Assembly (NCBI RefSeq): GCF_011764425.1
Contig: NZ_BLPF01000002.1
Location: 1,674,997 to 1,738,996, forward strand
Direction: 5' to 3'
DNA: 64,000 nt
Origin: Phytohabitans houttuyneae
GTDB taxonomy: Bacteria > Actinomycetota > Actinomycetes > Mycobacteriales > Micromonosporaceae
The translations under genes were made by a program, and so were the position numbers. Position 1 is the stretch's first letter. The number at the start of each line of letters is the position of its first letter. The notes beneath the pieces are model-generated. The model was not told the DNA's origin. It made no database searches and was given only the letters and a program-made list of their open reading frames with translations. Below, piece by piece: positions 39,145 through 48,612 of this stretch.

Positions 39145-39834
39145 TCAGCCCCCCGGCTCGTACCGGTAGCCGACACCCCAGACCGTGACGATCCGCCGCG
39201 GCGCCGCCGGATCGTCCTCGACCTTCTCCCGCAGCCGCCGGACGTGGACGGTCACCGTGGACTGGTCGCCGAAGGTCCAGCCCCACACCCGTTCCAGCAG
39301 GTCGGCCCGGCGGAACGCCTTTCCCGGGTGGCGCATCAGGTAGGCCAGCAGGTCGAACTCGCGCACCGTCAAGGTGAGCTCGGCGCCGCGCAGGCACGCG
39401 ACGCGGCGTACCTCGTCGACCACCAGCTCGCCGTCCGACAGCGGCCCGTCCGGTGCGGTGGCGACGGCACCGGCCCGGCGCAGCACCGACTGGACCCGCA
39501 GCACGAGCTCGCGCGGGGAGAACGGCTTCGTGACGTAGTCGTCGGCGCCGAGCTGCAGGCCGAGCACCCGGTCGGCCTCCTCGCCCAGCGCGGTGAGCAT
39601 CACGATCGGTACGCCGTCCGGGCGGGTGCGCAGCCGGCGGCACACTTCGAGCCCGTCGATGCCCGGCAGCATCAGGTCGAGCACCACGAGGTCGGGTGCC
39701 TCACGGGCGACGGCGGCCAGCGCGGCCGGCCCGTCCGCGGCAAGGCTGACCTCGTAGCCGGCCCGCCGCAGGTACCGGCACACGACGTCGCTGACCGTGG
39801 CGTCGTCGTCGACCACCAGTACCCGCTGTGCCAT
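39145..39834 (-). CDS. OmpR/PhoB-family response regulator
   Basis: A 229-residue regulator. The receiver has acidic residues in VLVVDDDATV, phosphoacceptor Asp53 in LVVLDLMLPG, and Lys in YVTKPFSPREL. The C-terminal winged helix (about 135-228) includes LTVREFDLLAYLMRHPGKAF and TVTVHVRRLREKVE. It is the first gene of a two-gene operon with the kinase. The 168-bp divergent region to the module B caspase gene (40003) should contain both promoters, so the regulator may influence module B. Confidence 0.92.
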   Translation of the reverse strand: MAQRVLVVDDDATVSDVVCRYLRRAGYEVSLAADGPAALAAVAREAPDLVVLDLMLPGIDGLEVCRRLRTRPDGVPIVMLTALGEEADRVLGLQLGADDYVTKPFSPRELVLRVQSVLRRAGAVATAPDGPLSDGELVVDEVRRVACLRGAELTLTVREFDLLAYLMRHPGKAFRRADLLERVWGWTFGDQSTVTVHVRRLREKVEDDPAAPRRIVTVWGVGYRYEPGG

Positions 39835-40002
39835 CGCTCTCAGGCTAGTCCGCCACCGGCCGGACGATATTTCGAAAGCCTTACGGCGGGCGCGCAAGTG
39901 ATCGTCGGAAAGGCGACATCGGCGGGGCCTGGGGTGACCGGCCGGCGTCGCCATACTGTGAGCGAACATCAGCTCGGGCTGCGTCGGAGGTGGCAGGGCG
40001 GC

Positions 40003-43000
40003 ATGGCGGCCGGCGAGGAAGCCTGGGGACAGGTCGGGGTGGTGCTGCTCACCGAGTACGACCACCTGACCCGGCTCGACCGCCTGGAGTCCGAGGTGGG
40101 CACGGCGCTGGCGGTGCTCGCCGAGATGGGCTTCGACGTGGCCGACCGCGAGGTGCTCACCGGCGACGGCAAGGCCTTCTCGGTGCTGGCGGCCGTCGGC
40201 CAGTGGCGGCCCGCCGTGCGGCGGCTGATCGTGTACTGGGCCGGGCACGGCAAGGCGGTCGGCACGGACCTGTTCCTGTGCAGCCGGGAGACGCCCACCG
40301 CGCGGCAGCCGGAGAGCCACGACTCGATACCGGCCGGCAGCCTCGGCGACCTGCTGGCCGGCAAGGACGCGCAGGAGATCGTGCTGATCGTCGACGCCTG
40401 CGGTGCGGGCGGCGGCGCGGCGGAGATCGTGGCGAAGTTCCGCGCCAAGAGCGAGAGCCGGGGTTACGCCGGCGGCTTCAAGCCCGGCCTGACGGTGATC
40501 TCGTCGGCCGGCCGGCGCCAGTTCGCGCAGGAGGGTGCGTTCAGCCGGGCGCTGGTGCACGTGCTGCGCGAAGGGCCGCCCGCCGACCCGTCGTACCTGC
40601 CGTGGACCGAGCGGGACCAGTACCTGACGCCCGCGGAGGTCTTCCAGGCCGTCCGGGTGCGGCTGAAGCTGGACACCGGAGCCAACCGGACCCAGGTACC
40701 CGACCACGACGCGACCGGCGGCGTGGGCCGTTTCTTCCCCAACCCGCGGCACGTGACGCTGGTGCCGGACATCGGCGTGGCGGAGAAGCAGCGCCGCGGC
40801 GCGCTGCTGCCCAGCGCGGTGGCCGAGCACTTCATGCTCAAGTTCCGCGGCATCGACACGGTGGACGACCAGGGGTGGTTCTTCACCGGCCGGGAGCGGC
40901 TGCTGCGCCAGCTCGTCGGGTGGCTCGCCGGCGAGCGCGCCGGCATGGTGGTGGTCACCGGCCCGCCCGGCTGCGGAAAGTCGGCCCTGCTGGGACGGCT
41001 CGCCGTGCTGTCCGTGCGGGAGTACCGCGAGCAGGTCGAGCGCGCCGGCGGCCTGCGCGACGTACCGGCCGCGACCGTGCCGCCGCCCGGCTCCCTCGAC
41101 GCCGGCGTGCACGCGAAAAACCTGACGCTGGCCGAGTGCGTGGCCGAGCTGGCCGAGGCCCTCCAGCTGCCGGCGCCGGCGGCCGGGTGGCGCAGTGCCG
41201 CCGACTTCGTCCGCCAGGTGGCAAGCCTCCGACGGCCGGTGACGCTGCTCGTCGACGCGCTCGACGAGGCGCAGCCCGCCGACGTCACCACGATCGCGAC
41301 CGACCTGCTGCGGCCGCTGGCCGAGCTGCCCTCGGTGAAGGTGCTGGTCGGCACGCGGCCGGACCGTGCCGCCCGCGAGGACGGCGGCGGTGCCACACCC
41401 GGGCCGCTGCTGCAGGCTCTCGGGGTCGGCCCGCGGGACGTCGTGTGGCTCAACCGGGAGCAGGACGCCGGCCGCGACATCGAGGAGTACGTGCGCCGCC
41501 GCCTGGCCGGGACACCGGGCTCGCCGTACACCCGGGAGCCGGCACTGGCCGCCGCGGCCGCCCGCGAGATCGCCGGGCGCAGCGACCGGGTGTTCCTCGT
41601 CGCCCGGCTGCTGGTCCGGGAGCTCGCCCAGCGGGACGAGCCGGTCGACCTGCGCACCGCCCGGCCCGGCGACTGGGGCCTTGTCGAAGGTGGACTGAGC
41701 GCCGCGTTCGCCGCCGACCTCGCCCGCTACGGCCGGGACGAGCAGCGGCTGCGGGACCTGCTGCTGCCGCTGGCCTTCGCCGAGGGAGCCGGCCTGCCCA
41801 GCCGCGACGTGTGGCTGGCACTGGCCGGCGCGCTGCGGCAGGAGGCGGCGCCGCCCCTGGACGAGGCCGACCTGAGCTGGGTGGTCGCCGCCGCCGGCGC
41901 GTACCTGATCGAGTCCGGTGAGGACGGTCAGACCGTGTACCGCCTGTACCACCAGGCGTTCGCCGACTACTTCCGGCGCACCGGGCCGCCCGCGCAGCAG
42001 GCGCACGACCGCATCACCGACGGCCTGCTGCGCCAGGTGCCCCGGGACGCGAGCCGGTACTGGAACGTCGCCAACCCGTACACCCTGCGCCACCTGGCCA
42101 CCCACGCGGCCGAGGCGCGGCGCCTGCGCGAGCTTGTCGAAGACTCGCGCTACCTGCTGTACGCCGAGCCGCAGCGGCTGCAGCGCGCGCTGCTGGCGGC
42201 CAACCTCAACCTCGACCCGCTCGTGCGGATGTACCTGCGCTGCGTCGACGGCCTGGCCGGCGCGGACCCGAGCCGGCGCGCGGCGATCTTCCAAGGTGTT
42301 GCCCTGCGGGACGAGCCGGAGGCGCTGCCGCTGCTGCACACCGAGCCGGAGCTGGCCTGGCGCGGGGTGTGGAGCGCCGGCCAGCGGGCCGCCTTCCACC
42401 GCCGGCTGCCCAGCCACGCCAGCCCGGTGACCTCGGTGGCGTTCGGCCAGGCCGGCCGGACGATGCTGCTGGCGACCGGCACCGGCGACGGGGTGGTGCG
42501 GCTGTGGAACCCGGCCACCGGCGAGCAGTGGGCGCGGTTCTCCGCACACCGGGGCACGATCTTCGCCCTCGCCTTCGACCGCAGCGGGCTGCGCCGGATG
42601 CTGGCCACCGGCGCCCAGGACGGGCACGTCGACCTGTGGGACCCCGCCGACGGCCGGCTGATCCGCTCGCTGTACACCGGCGACGGCCCGGTCTACGCGG
42701 TCGCCATCGCCGAGACGGCGCAGGGCGCGCTGCTCGCCGCGGCCGGCGAGGACGGTACGATCCGCCTCTGGGACCCGGACACCGGCCAGAGCGCGGGCGA
42801 GCTGCGCGGCCACCACGTGCCGGTGCGGACGCTGGCCTTCGGCGTCGACGGCACCCGGCAGATCATGGTCAGCGGCGGCGACGACGGCCGCGCCCGGATC
42901 TGGGACCTGCGACAGTGGCGGCAGCTGCGCGAGTTCCGCGGCATGGGCTGGATCTACGCGGCCGCGCTGGACCACCTCGACGACCGCGACGTGCTCGCCA

Positions 43001-44397
43001 CCGCCAGCGCGTTCGGCACGGTCCGGCTGTGGGACGTGGCCACCGGCGAGCACCGCACGAGCTTCACCGGGCACACCGGCTCGGTGAACACGCTGGCGTT
43101 CGGCACCGTGCACGGCCGTACGCTGCTCGCGACCGGCGGGGACGACGGCGCCATCCGGCTGTGGGACCCGCGCGACGGCACCGCCGTGCAGACGCTGACC
43201 CGGACCGCGCCGCTGCACGTCACGGACCTCAGCGCCGAGTCCGAAAAGCTTGTACCGGCGATCGGTTCCGGTGTCTCGCGGGCGGCCGACCCCGACCCGG
43301 GCCCGGAGGCGGTGGTGTCGGGCTACGGGCGTGCCGGGTCCGTGACATCCCTGGCCTGGGGCACGGTCGCCGGCGCCTCGGTCCTGGCCAGCGGCGACGG
43401 GGACTGGCTGGCCCGGCTCTGGGACGCCACCATGGGCGGCATCGCCGAACCCAACCGGGAGGTGGGCCTGGTCAAGGCCCTGGCCGCCGGCACGGTGCAC
43501 GGGTACCCGCTGATCGCCGTGGCGGCCAGCGACGGCATGGTGCGTCTGCGCGACGCCCGGTCCGGCCGCCAGCTGCGGGTGCTGGACGGGCACGGCCGGG
43601 TCGTCAACACGGTCGCGATGGGCACCGTCAACGGTCACCGCCCGATCGTCGCCAGCGGCGGTGAGGGCGGCGTCGTGGTGCTCTGGGACGCGGTCACCGG
43701 CGATCAACTGCACCGGCTCGACCTGCGGGGGCCGGCCGCGCGCGCGGCGGACGCCGAGGGTGTCCTGGTCGGCGACGTGGGCGGCGAGTCCGCGGTGTTC
43801 ACCGCGGCCGGCTACGGCGGGGTGTCCGTGTGGGACCCGGGTAGCGGCCGGCTGGTGCGGAGCCTGGAGGGTGCCGGCTCCCGCGGGCCGCTCGCGCTCG
43901 GCTCGGTCGACGGCCGGCAGGTGCTCGTCGGTGCCGCCGCGCAGGGGGCGGTGGTCGTCACCGACCTGAAGACGTTCCGCTCGTCCACTTTGGAGGGACA
44001 CGCCGAGGCGGTCAACGGCGTCGCCTTCGCCCACCTCGACGGCCGGCCGGTCGTGGCCAGCGCCGGCGACGACCAGACGGTCCGGCTGTGGGACCTGGCC
44101 AGAAACCAGGAGACGGCGGTACTGAAGGGACACGCCGGTGCGGTGACGGGCGTGGCGCTCGGCGTCGTCTGCGGCCGTCCGGTCGTCGTGTCCGGCGGCA
44201 CCGACCGTACCGTCCGGTTGTGGGACGCCCGCGACGGCCAGGCCCTGGGCCTGATGGCCGACCACGCCGGACCGGTGACCGCGGTGTTCCTCGCCGAGGT
44301 GGACGGCCGGCCGCTGCTGGCCACCGGCGGGGACGACGGGCTGCACATGAGCGAGTTCACCAGGATCGAGCCGGTCCGCGACGCCGGAGGGGCGTGA
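40003..44397 (+). CDS. Caspase-like protease / STAND NTPase / WD40 protein, module B
   Basis: A 1,464-residue, frame-intact member. Residues 1-250 are a caspase-like domain with His82 in YWAGHG and Cys133 in IVDACGAGG. A linker containing WFFTGRERLL precedes the NTPase: Walker A GPPGCGKS at 320-327 and Walker B TLLVDALDEAQ. The helical arm ends near VYRLYHQAFADYFR. About 14 WD40 blades run from residue 805, with repeated LATGGDDGAIRLWDP-type motifs. The ATG at 40003 has GGAGG 12 bases upstream; an in-frame GTG at 39958 is the alternative. A CATACT (39952-39957) could be the -10. The lipase gene begins four bases after the stop. Soluble, cytosolic; the trigger and the protease substrate are unknown. 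Confidence 0.88.
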   Translation: MAAGEEAWGQVGVVLLTEYDHLTRLDRLESEVGTALAVLAEMGFDVADREVLTGDGKAFSVLAAVGQWRPAVRRLIVYWAGHGKAVGTDLFLCSRETPTARQPESHDSIPAGSLGDLLAGKDAQEIVLIVDACGAGGGAAEIVAKFRAKSESRGYAGGFKPGLTVISSAGRRQFAQEGAFSRALVHVLREGPPADPSYLPWTERDQYLTPAEVFQAVRVRLKLDTGANRTQVPDHDATGGVGRFFPNPRHVTLVPDIGVAEKQRRGALLPSAVAEHFMLKFRGIDTVDDQGWFFTGRERLLRQLVGWLAGERAGMVVVTGPPGCGKSALLGRLAVLSVREYREQVERAGGLRDVPAATVPPPGSLDAGVHAKNLTLAECVAELAEALQLPAPAAGWRSAADFVRQVASLRRPVTLLVDALDEAQPADVTTIATDLLRPLAELPSVKVLVGTRPDRAAREDGGGATPGPLLQALGVGPRDVVWLNREQDAGRDIEEYVRRRLAGTPGSPYTREPALAAAAAREIAGRSDRVFLVARLLVRELAQRDEPVDLRTARPGDWGLVEGGLSAAFAADLARYGRDEQRLRDLLLPLAFAEGAGLPSRDVWLALAGALRQEAAPPLDEADLSWVVAAAGAYLIESGEDGQTVYRLYHQAFADYFRRTGPPAQQAHDRITDGLLRQVPRDASRYWNVANPYTLRHLATHAAEARRLRELVEDSRYLLYAEPQRLQRALLAANLNLDPLVRMYLRCVDGLAGADPSRRAAIFQGVALRDEPEALPLLHTEPELAWRGVWSAGQRAAFHRRLPSHASPVTSVAFGQAGRTMLLATGTGDGVVRLWNPATGEQWARFSAHRGTIFALAFDRSGLRRMLATGAQDGHVDLWDPADGRLIRSLYTGDGPVYAVAIAETAQGALLAAAGEDGTIRLWDPDTGQSAGELRGHHVPVRTLAFGVDGTRQIMVSGGDDGRARIWDLRQWRQLREFRGMGWIYAAALDHLDDRDVLATASAFGTVRLWDVATGEHRTSFTGHTGSVNTLAFGTVHGRTLLATGGDDGAIRLWDPRDGTAVQTLTRTAPLHVTDLSAESEKLVPAIGSGVSRAADPDPGPEAVVSGYGRAGSVTSLAWGTVAGASVLASGDGDWLARLWDATMGGIAEPNREVGLVKALAAGTVHGYPLIAVAASDGMVRLRDARSGRQLRVLDGHGRVVNTVAMGTVNGHRPIVASGGEGGVVVLWDAVTGDQLHRLDLRGPAARAADAEGVLVGDVGGESAVFTAAGYGGVSVWDPGSGRLVRSLEGAGSRGPLALGSVDGRQVLVGAAAQGAVVVTDLKTFRSSTLEGHAEAVNGVAFAHLDGRPVVASAGDDQTVRLWDLARNQETAVLKGHAGAVTGVALGVVCGRPVVVSGGTDRTVRLWDARDGQALGLMADHAGPVTAVFLAEVDGRPLLATGGDDGLHMSEFTRIEPVRDAGGA

Positions 44398-44401
44398 GCC
44401 G

Positions 44402-45747
44402 ATGCGCGACCTGGTCGTCGTCATACCGGGCATCACCGGGTCCGTCCTGCGCCGCGACGGCCGCGACCTGTGGGACCTGTCGCTGTCCGCGGTGGGCCGC
44501 GGGCTTGCCGCGTTCACCCGGACGGTCGGCGCGCTGCGGCTGCCCGACGACGTCGGCGGCGGACCGGCGCCCACGCACGCGGCGATGGAGGTCGGCGGGC
44601 TGATCCGAGGCTGGCACCTGTGGCCCGCCATCGCCGGTGGACCGGGCTACCGCGACCTGCTCGCCCGGCTCGACGCGCTCGCCGCCGGCGCCGTGCGCGC
44701 CTTCGGGTACGACTGGCGCCTGTCCAACCGGCACACCGCGCGGCTGCTCGCGACCCGGGTGGAGCAGTGGCTGCACGAGTGGCGGCGCGACACCGCACAG
44801 CCCGAAGCCAAGGTCGTGTTCGTCTGCCACTCGATGGGGGCCTCGTGGCCCGCTACTACATCGAGGTGCTCGGCGGCCGGGAGCACACGCGCCGGCTCAT
44901 CACGCTCGGCACGCCGTACCGCGGCTCGGTGAACGCGATCCGCGCGTTGACCGGCGACGCGTTCGGTGCGCTGCGCCGCCCGTTCGGCTGGGACGGCGCG
45001 GTGACCGAGGCGGCCCGGTCCTTTCCGGCCCTCCACGAGCTGCTGCCGACGTACCGCTGCGTGGCCGGCGACGGCGAGCCGCGGACCCTCGGTGACGCGG
45101 GGCTGGCCGACCTGACCACCGCGATGGTGACCGCCGGCGCGGCCTTCCACGCCGAGATCGCCGACGCCGTGGCGCGCAACGGCACTCCGCCCTACCCGGT
45201 GCACGCCTTCGTCGGCAAGCGGCAGGCGACCTGGCAGAGCGTGGCGGCCGGTGGCGGGCCGCGGCGGTACGCCCGCAGCCAGCGCGGCCGCGACCACCGC
45301 GGTGACGGGACGGTGCCGCTCTTCAGCGCCGTCCCTCCAGAGTGGACCACCACCGAGGGGGCCATCGCCCACGCCGTGCGGCACGGCGGCATCTGCGCCG
45401 CCGAGGACGTCCTCGACCTCGTCCTGGACAAGATCGAGCCGCTCGACCTCGGCGGCGTGCTGGCCCCGCCGTGCGAGCTGGGGCTCGACCTGCCGGACAT
45501 CCTCGCGGCCGGCGACCCGATACCGGTACGGGTCGACGCCGACCGTGAGGACCTGCTGCTCGAGGCCCGGCTGGAGGACCCGGTGACCGGTGAGGTGCTC
45601 GCGCAGGCCGAGCTGCTTCCCGACGGCGCCGGCGGCTACCGCACGTCGTTCGAGTCGCGGCCCGGCTCGTGGCGGGTCACGGTCGAGGCCGTGGCCGAAC
45701 ACCCACCGGTCAGCGTGGCCGAGCTGCTCACCGTCGGCGGACCGTGA
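44402..45747 (+). CDS. LCAT-like alpha/beta hydrolase with C-terminal beta-sandwich, module B (one-base frameshift)
   Basis: About 448 residues after restoring one base. The start MRDLVVVIPGITGSVL and the FGYDWRLSNRH stretch parallel the module A hydrolase. The nucleophile elbow is CHSMGG with Ser144, exactly where the frame breaks: ATGGGGGCC (G run 44836-44840) needs one more G to read HSMGGLVARYYIEVLGG. DGTVPLFSA and HAVRHGGIC later in the chain could supply the triad Asp and His regions. The last 85 residues (from GLDLPDILAAGDPIPV) match the beta-sandwich tail of the module A enzyme. It lies in an operon with the caspase-STAND gene (4-bp gap). Substrate inferred to be lipid. Confidence 0.82.
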
Positions 45748-45754
45748 GATGACC

Positions 45755-46162
45755 TCAGCTGAGCGGCGTGGTGAACGTGACCGGCGGCGACAGGTCGCTG
45801 ACCGTGTAGCCGGAGAACGCCAGCGGCGCGGCGTAGACCGCGAACGTGTAGGTACCGCCGGGCACCAGCCCGCCGACGACGAACGTGGTGCTCGGCATCG
45901 ACGCGTAGCCCTGCCATTCGCCGTTGACGAGCTGCTTCATCGAGTAGCGGAAGACCGGTCCGGCCGGGCGGGTCCAGGTGAGCCGGGCGCTGGTCGGTGT
46001 CAGCTCGGAGACGGCCGGCTGTCCGGGCGCCGGCAGCGGGGTCAGCGCGGCGGCGGCCGCGGCCGGTGGCGGTGCGGCGACGGCCGCACCGGCGGGTGCG
46101 ACAAGGCCACCGGTGACGGCGAAGGCCGCCGCGAGAACGAGCGTCAGGCTGGCACGGACCAT
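45755..46162 (-). CDS. Small secreted fibronectin type III protein
   Basis: A 135-residue protein with a signal peptide (LTLVLAAAFAVTGGLVAP), an Ala/Pro-rich spacer and one fibronectin-III domain (PAVSELTPTSARLTWTRP to VTFTTPLS). The ATG at 46162 has GGAGG about five bases upstream; a second ATG at 46174 is less well placed. It is exported and has no anchor. Convergent with module B, divergent from the condensation-domain gene. An 80-bp A/T-rich segment (46163-46242) should hold the promoters of both. Confidence 0.75.
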   Translation of the reverse strand: MVRASLTLVLAAAFAVTGGLVAPAGAAVAAPPPAAAAAALTPLPAPGQPAVSELTPTSARLTWTRPAGPVFRYSMKQLVNGEWQGYASMPSTTFVVGGLVPGGTYTFAVYAAPLAFSGYTVSDLSPPVTFTTPLS

Positions 46163-46242
46163 GTAATCCTCCATAAATATAGATGCTCGTAAAAGTATAA
46201 GCTGGTGTCGTAGCCTGCGGGCTCGGTCGAGGACGGTGCGCT

Positions 46243-48018
46243 GTGGTGATCCAGATCGATGACGCGGGCACGGTAAGCCTGACGCCGCTACCGGCGGTAC
46301 CGGTCGCGTTCGCGGGCGGGTCCGACGCGGAAGGGCCGTACACGCTCGGCCAGCTCAACATCAAGGTGTGGCTGGACCAGTCACCGGACCACTGCTACTC
46401 CACTCTCAAGTGGAGGTTCGACGTGCCCGAGGGCACCACCCTGGCCGAGGTGGCCGCCGCCGCCGGAGCACTGGTCACGCGGCACGAAGGGCTCCGCACG
46501 CGCTTCCTCGGCGGCGACGTGCCTACCCAGCGGGTCACCGGCTCCGGCGAGCTGCCGATCGAGGTCTGGTCGCTGGACGAGCGGCAGACCGGGCCGGTCG
46601 ACCAGACGGCGCTGGACTATGCGCTGCTCGCCCGGCTCGCCGCCGGCATCGGTCCGGACGCGCCGCTTCCGCTGCGGGTCGCGGTCGCCGTCCAGGGCGA
46701 GCTGGTACGCGCGGCGGTCATGGTCTTCTCCCACCTCGCCGTCGACTTCCAGGCGATGACGCTGCTGGGCCGGGAGTTCACCGCGCTGCTGCGCGAGCCG
46801 GGACACCAGCCGGCCGAGGTCCACCAGCCCCTCGCCCAGGCCGAGGCGGAGGCCGACCCGCGCGCCCGGCGCCGCGCCGAGGCCGCGATCCGGCACTGGG
46901 AGCGGCACCTGCGGCAGGTGCCACAGTGCCTGTACGCCCGGCCGCGCACCGGACCCGCGGCGGGCGGCGGGATCGCACAGCTGACATCGCCGGCCGGGGC
47001 CGCCGCCCTTCGCCACATCGCCGCCCGTACCCGCGCGAGCCGGCCGACGATCGTCTTCGCCGCGCTGTGCGCGGTGCTCGCCCGGCGCACCGGCTACCGC
47101 GAATGCCGCTTCCCGATCCTGTCCGGAAACCGGTTCGAGTCGAGGCTCGAGCGGTACATCGGCACGCTGGCACAGTCGGTGCTGGTCCGCCTCGACACCA
47201 CTGACGCGGGCTTCGACGAGCTGGTGCGGCGGGCGTTCGGCGCGATGCTGAGCGCCAGCCGCAACGGTGCCTGGGACGCCGGCGTCGCGATCCGGCTGCA
47301 CCGGCGGGTGGCCGCGGAGCGGGGCCTGCGCCTGCGGTTCGAGCCGCTGTTCAATAACCTCGTCGTCGACTCGTCCGCGCCCGAGGCGCCGCCCGAGCCG
47401 GTCGAGGCGCTGGCCGCCGCCGCGTCCGGCAGCCAGATCGTCTGGTCGCCGGCGCCGCCCACCTCGACGCTGCTCCGGTTCGACCTGTGGCAGGTCGACG
47501 GCGCGCTGCTGTTCAGCTGCTGGAGCTCCGACACCGGCCGGGCGGACCGGAACGAGGCGGAGTCACTCCTCCTCGCGGTCGAGCGGCTGCTGCTCGCGGC
47601 GGCCGGCGCCGACCTCGACGCGGCGGCCGTCGGCCCGGCCACCGGCCTGGAGCCGATCGCCCGCGGGCCGGGCTGGCTGTTTGTCGACTCCTGCTGGGTC
47701 GAGCTGGACGAGGTGCGGCGCCTGCTCGACGACGCGCTGGGCGCGGGCGTGGCCCAGGTCTTCGCCGAGCCGGCCGGACCCGACACCACGCTGGTGGCCT
47801 ACGTGGACGGTTCGCGCGGCGAGCCGGCAAGCCCCGAACAGCTCCACGCGCGCTGCCTGGCCGCCCTGTCCGACCGCCTGACCGCGATGACACCCCAGCG
47901 GTACGTGATCTGCGACGGCACGCCCCCGGACCCGACCGACCCGGCCGGCTGGCGCCTGCTCCCGGTGCTAGCCGAAGGCACCGGCCGTCAGGGCCTAGAC
48001 CTCTCGCGGTCAGGTTGA
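46243..48018 (+). CDS. Stand-alone condensation-domain protein (NRPS C-domain-like)
   Basis: A 591-residue protein whose first 420 residues have the fold of nonribosomal peptide synthetase condensation domains. PYTLGQLNIKVWL starts the domain. The active-site motif appears as FSHLAVDFQAM, i.e. SHxxxD in place of the usual HHxxxDG, keeping the second catalytic His. FPILSGNRFESRLERYIGTLAQSV corresponds to the late latch motif. The last 130 residues are less conserved and may be a degenerate partner domain. There is no adenylation, carrier or thioesterase domain nearby. It may esterify or amidate a diffusible substrate, or be a relic. The GTG start has GAGGA about ten bases upstream. Confidence 0.75.
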   Translation: MVIQIDDAGTVSLTPLPAVPVAFAGGSDAEGPYTLGQLNIKVWLDQSPDHCYSTLKWRFDVPEGTTLAEVAAAAGALVTRHEGLRTRFLGGDVPTQRVTGSGELPIEVWSLDERQTGPVDQTALDYALLARLAAGIGPDAPLPLRVAVAVQGELVRAAVMVFSHLAVDFQAMTLLGREFTALLREPGHQPAEVHQPLAQAEAEADPRARRRAEAAIRHWERHLRQVPQCLYARPRTGPAAGGGIAQLTSPAGAAALRHIAARTRASRPTIVFAALCAVLARRTGYRECRFPILSGNRFESRLERYIGTLAQSVLVRLDTTDAGFDELVRRAFGAMLSASRNGAWDAGVAIRLHRRVAAERGLRLRFEPLFNNLVVDSSAPEAPPEPVEALAAAASGSQIVWSPAPPTSTLLRFDLWQVDGALLFSCWSSDTGRADRNEAESLLLAVERLLLAAAGADLDAAAVGPATGLEPIARGPGWLFVDSCWVELDEVRRLLDDALGAGVAQVFAEPAGPDTTLVAYVDGSRGEPASPEQLHARCLAALSDRLTAMTPQRYVICDGTPPDPTDPAGWRLLPVLAEGTGRQGLDLSRSG

Positions 48019-48612
48019 GCCCTATTTGGAGCCTCAATCCGAACGGGATGTGAGCTGCCGCGACGTGCGTCGTGCTCCGGACCGTTGCTCCCGCGGCCTC
48101 GCCCTGCGCGGGCGCCAGGCTCAACCCCAAGGGCCTGCTCCTGATCGACAGTCACGGACTGACGCGGCGCCGTCGGGGAGTGCTTTACTGCCGTCAGTGA
48201 CCATCCGTTGGACGCATGCGGCGACGCAGCCGAGATCTTGGCCTCACCCTCCGCGGTCGGCCAGCTCAGCCCCGGAGCCCGCTCCGGCAGATCTTGGCAA
48301 GTTAGCGTCGAAATGGCGGGCTTACTCACCAAGATCTCGAAGCTCACGCCGACCCAACTGATCGGCAGTCACCGACCGCGACGGCGGCGCCGAACCGCGG
48401 GCGGACTCGTGCACTCCCGCCTCGAAGGAGCTGCAGAAGCACGGGGTAGGAAAAGAATCTGCGGGAGCGGGGTGAGCTGGGCGACCGCGGAGGGTGAGGC
48501 CGCGGGAGCAACGGTCCGGACCACCGCGGGCGTCGCGGCAGCTCACATCTCGTTTTGGGGTTGGATTTGCTGAAGGCCGCGGAGATCCCCACCCACCACG
48601 ACACAAAGGTCG
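48019..48612. repeat. Gene-free region with interspersed REP/MITE-like repeats
   Basis: No gene is supported in this 594-bp gap. It contains an imperfect inverted repeat of about 88 bp (48041-48128 and 48469-48556, roughly 85% alike by eye). A partial third copy is at 48241-48273. A short palindrome with arms AGATCTTGG (48289-48297) and CCAAGATCT (48329-48337) lies within, with another AGATCTTGG at 48233-48241. A direct repeat CTGATCGRCAGTCAC occurs near 48141 and 48358. Such mixed-orientation repeats suggest mobile REP-like or miniature elements. Confidence 0.6.

Noticed and set aside
38146-40002. Open frame extending the module B caspase gene upstream by over 600 residues
   Set aside because: It is antisense to the histidine kinase and response-regulator genes, which have full domain signatures; it is a GC-skew shadow.
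48019-48612. CRISPR array
   Set aside because: Repeats differ in length and orientation and there are no evenly sized spacers or cas genes.
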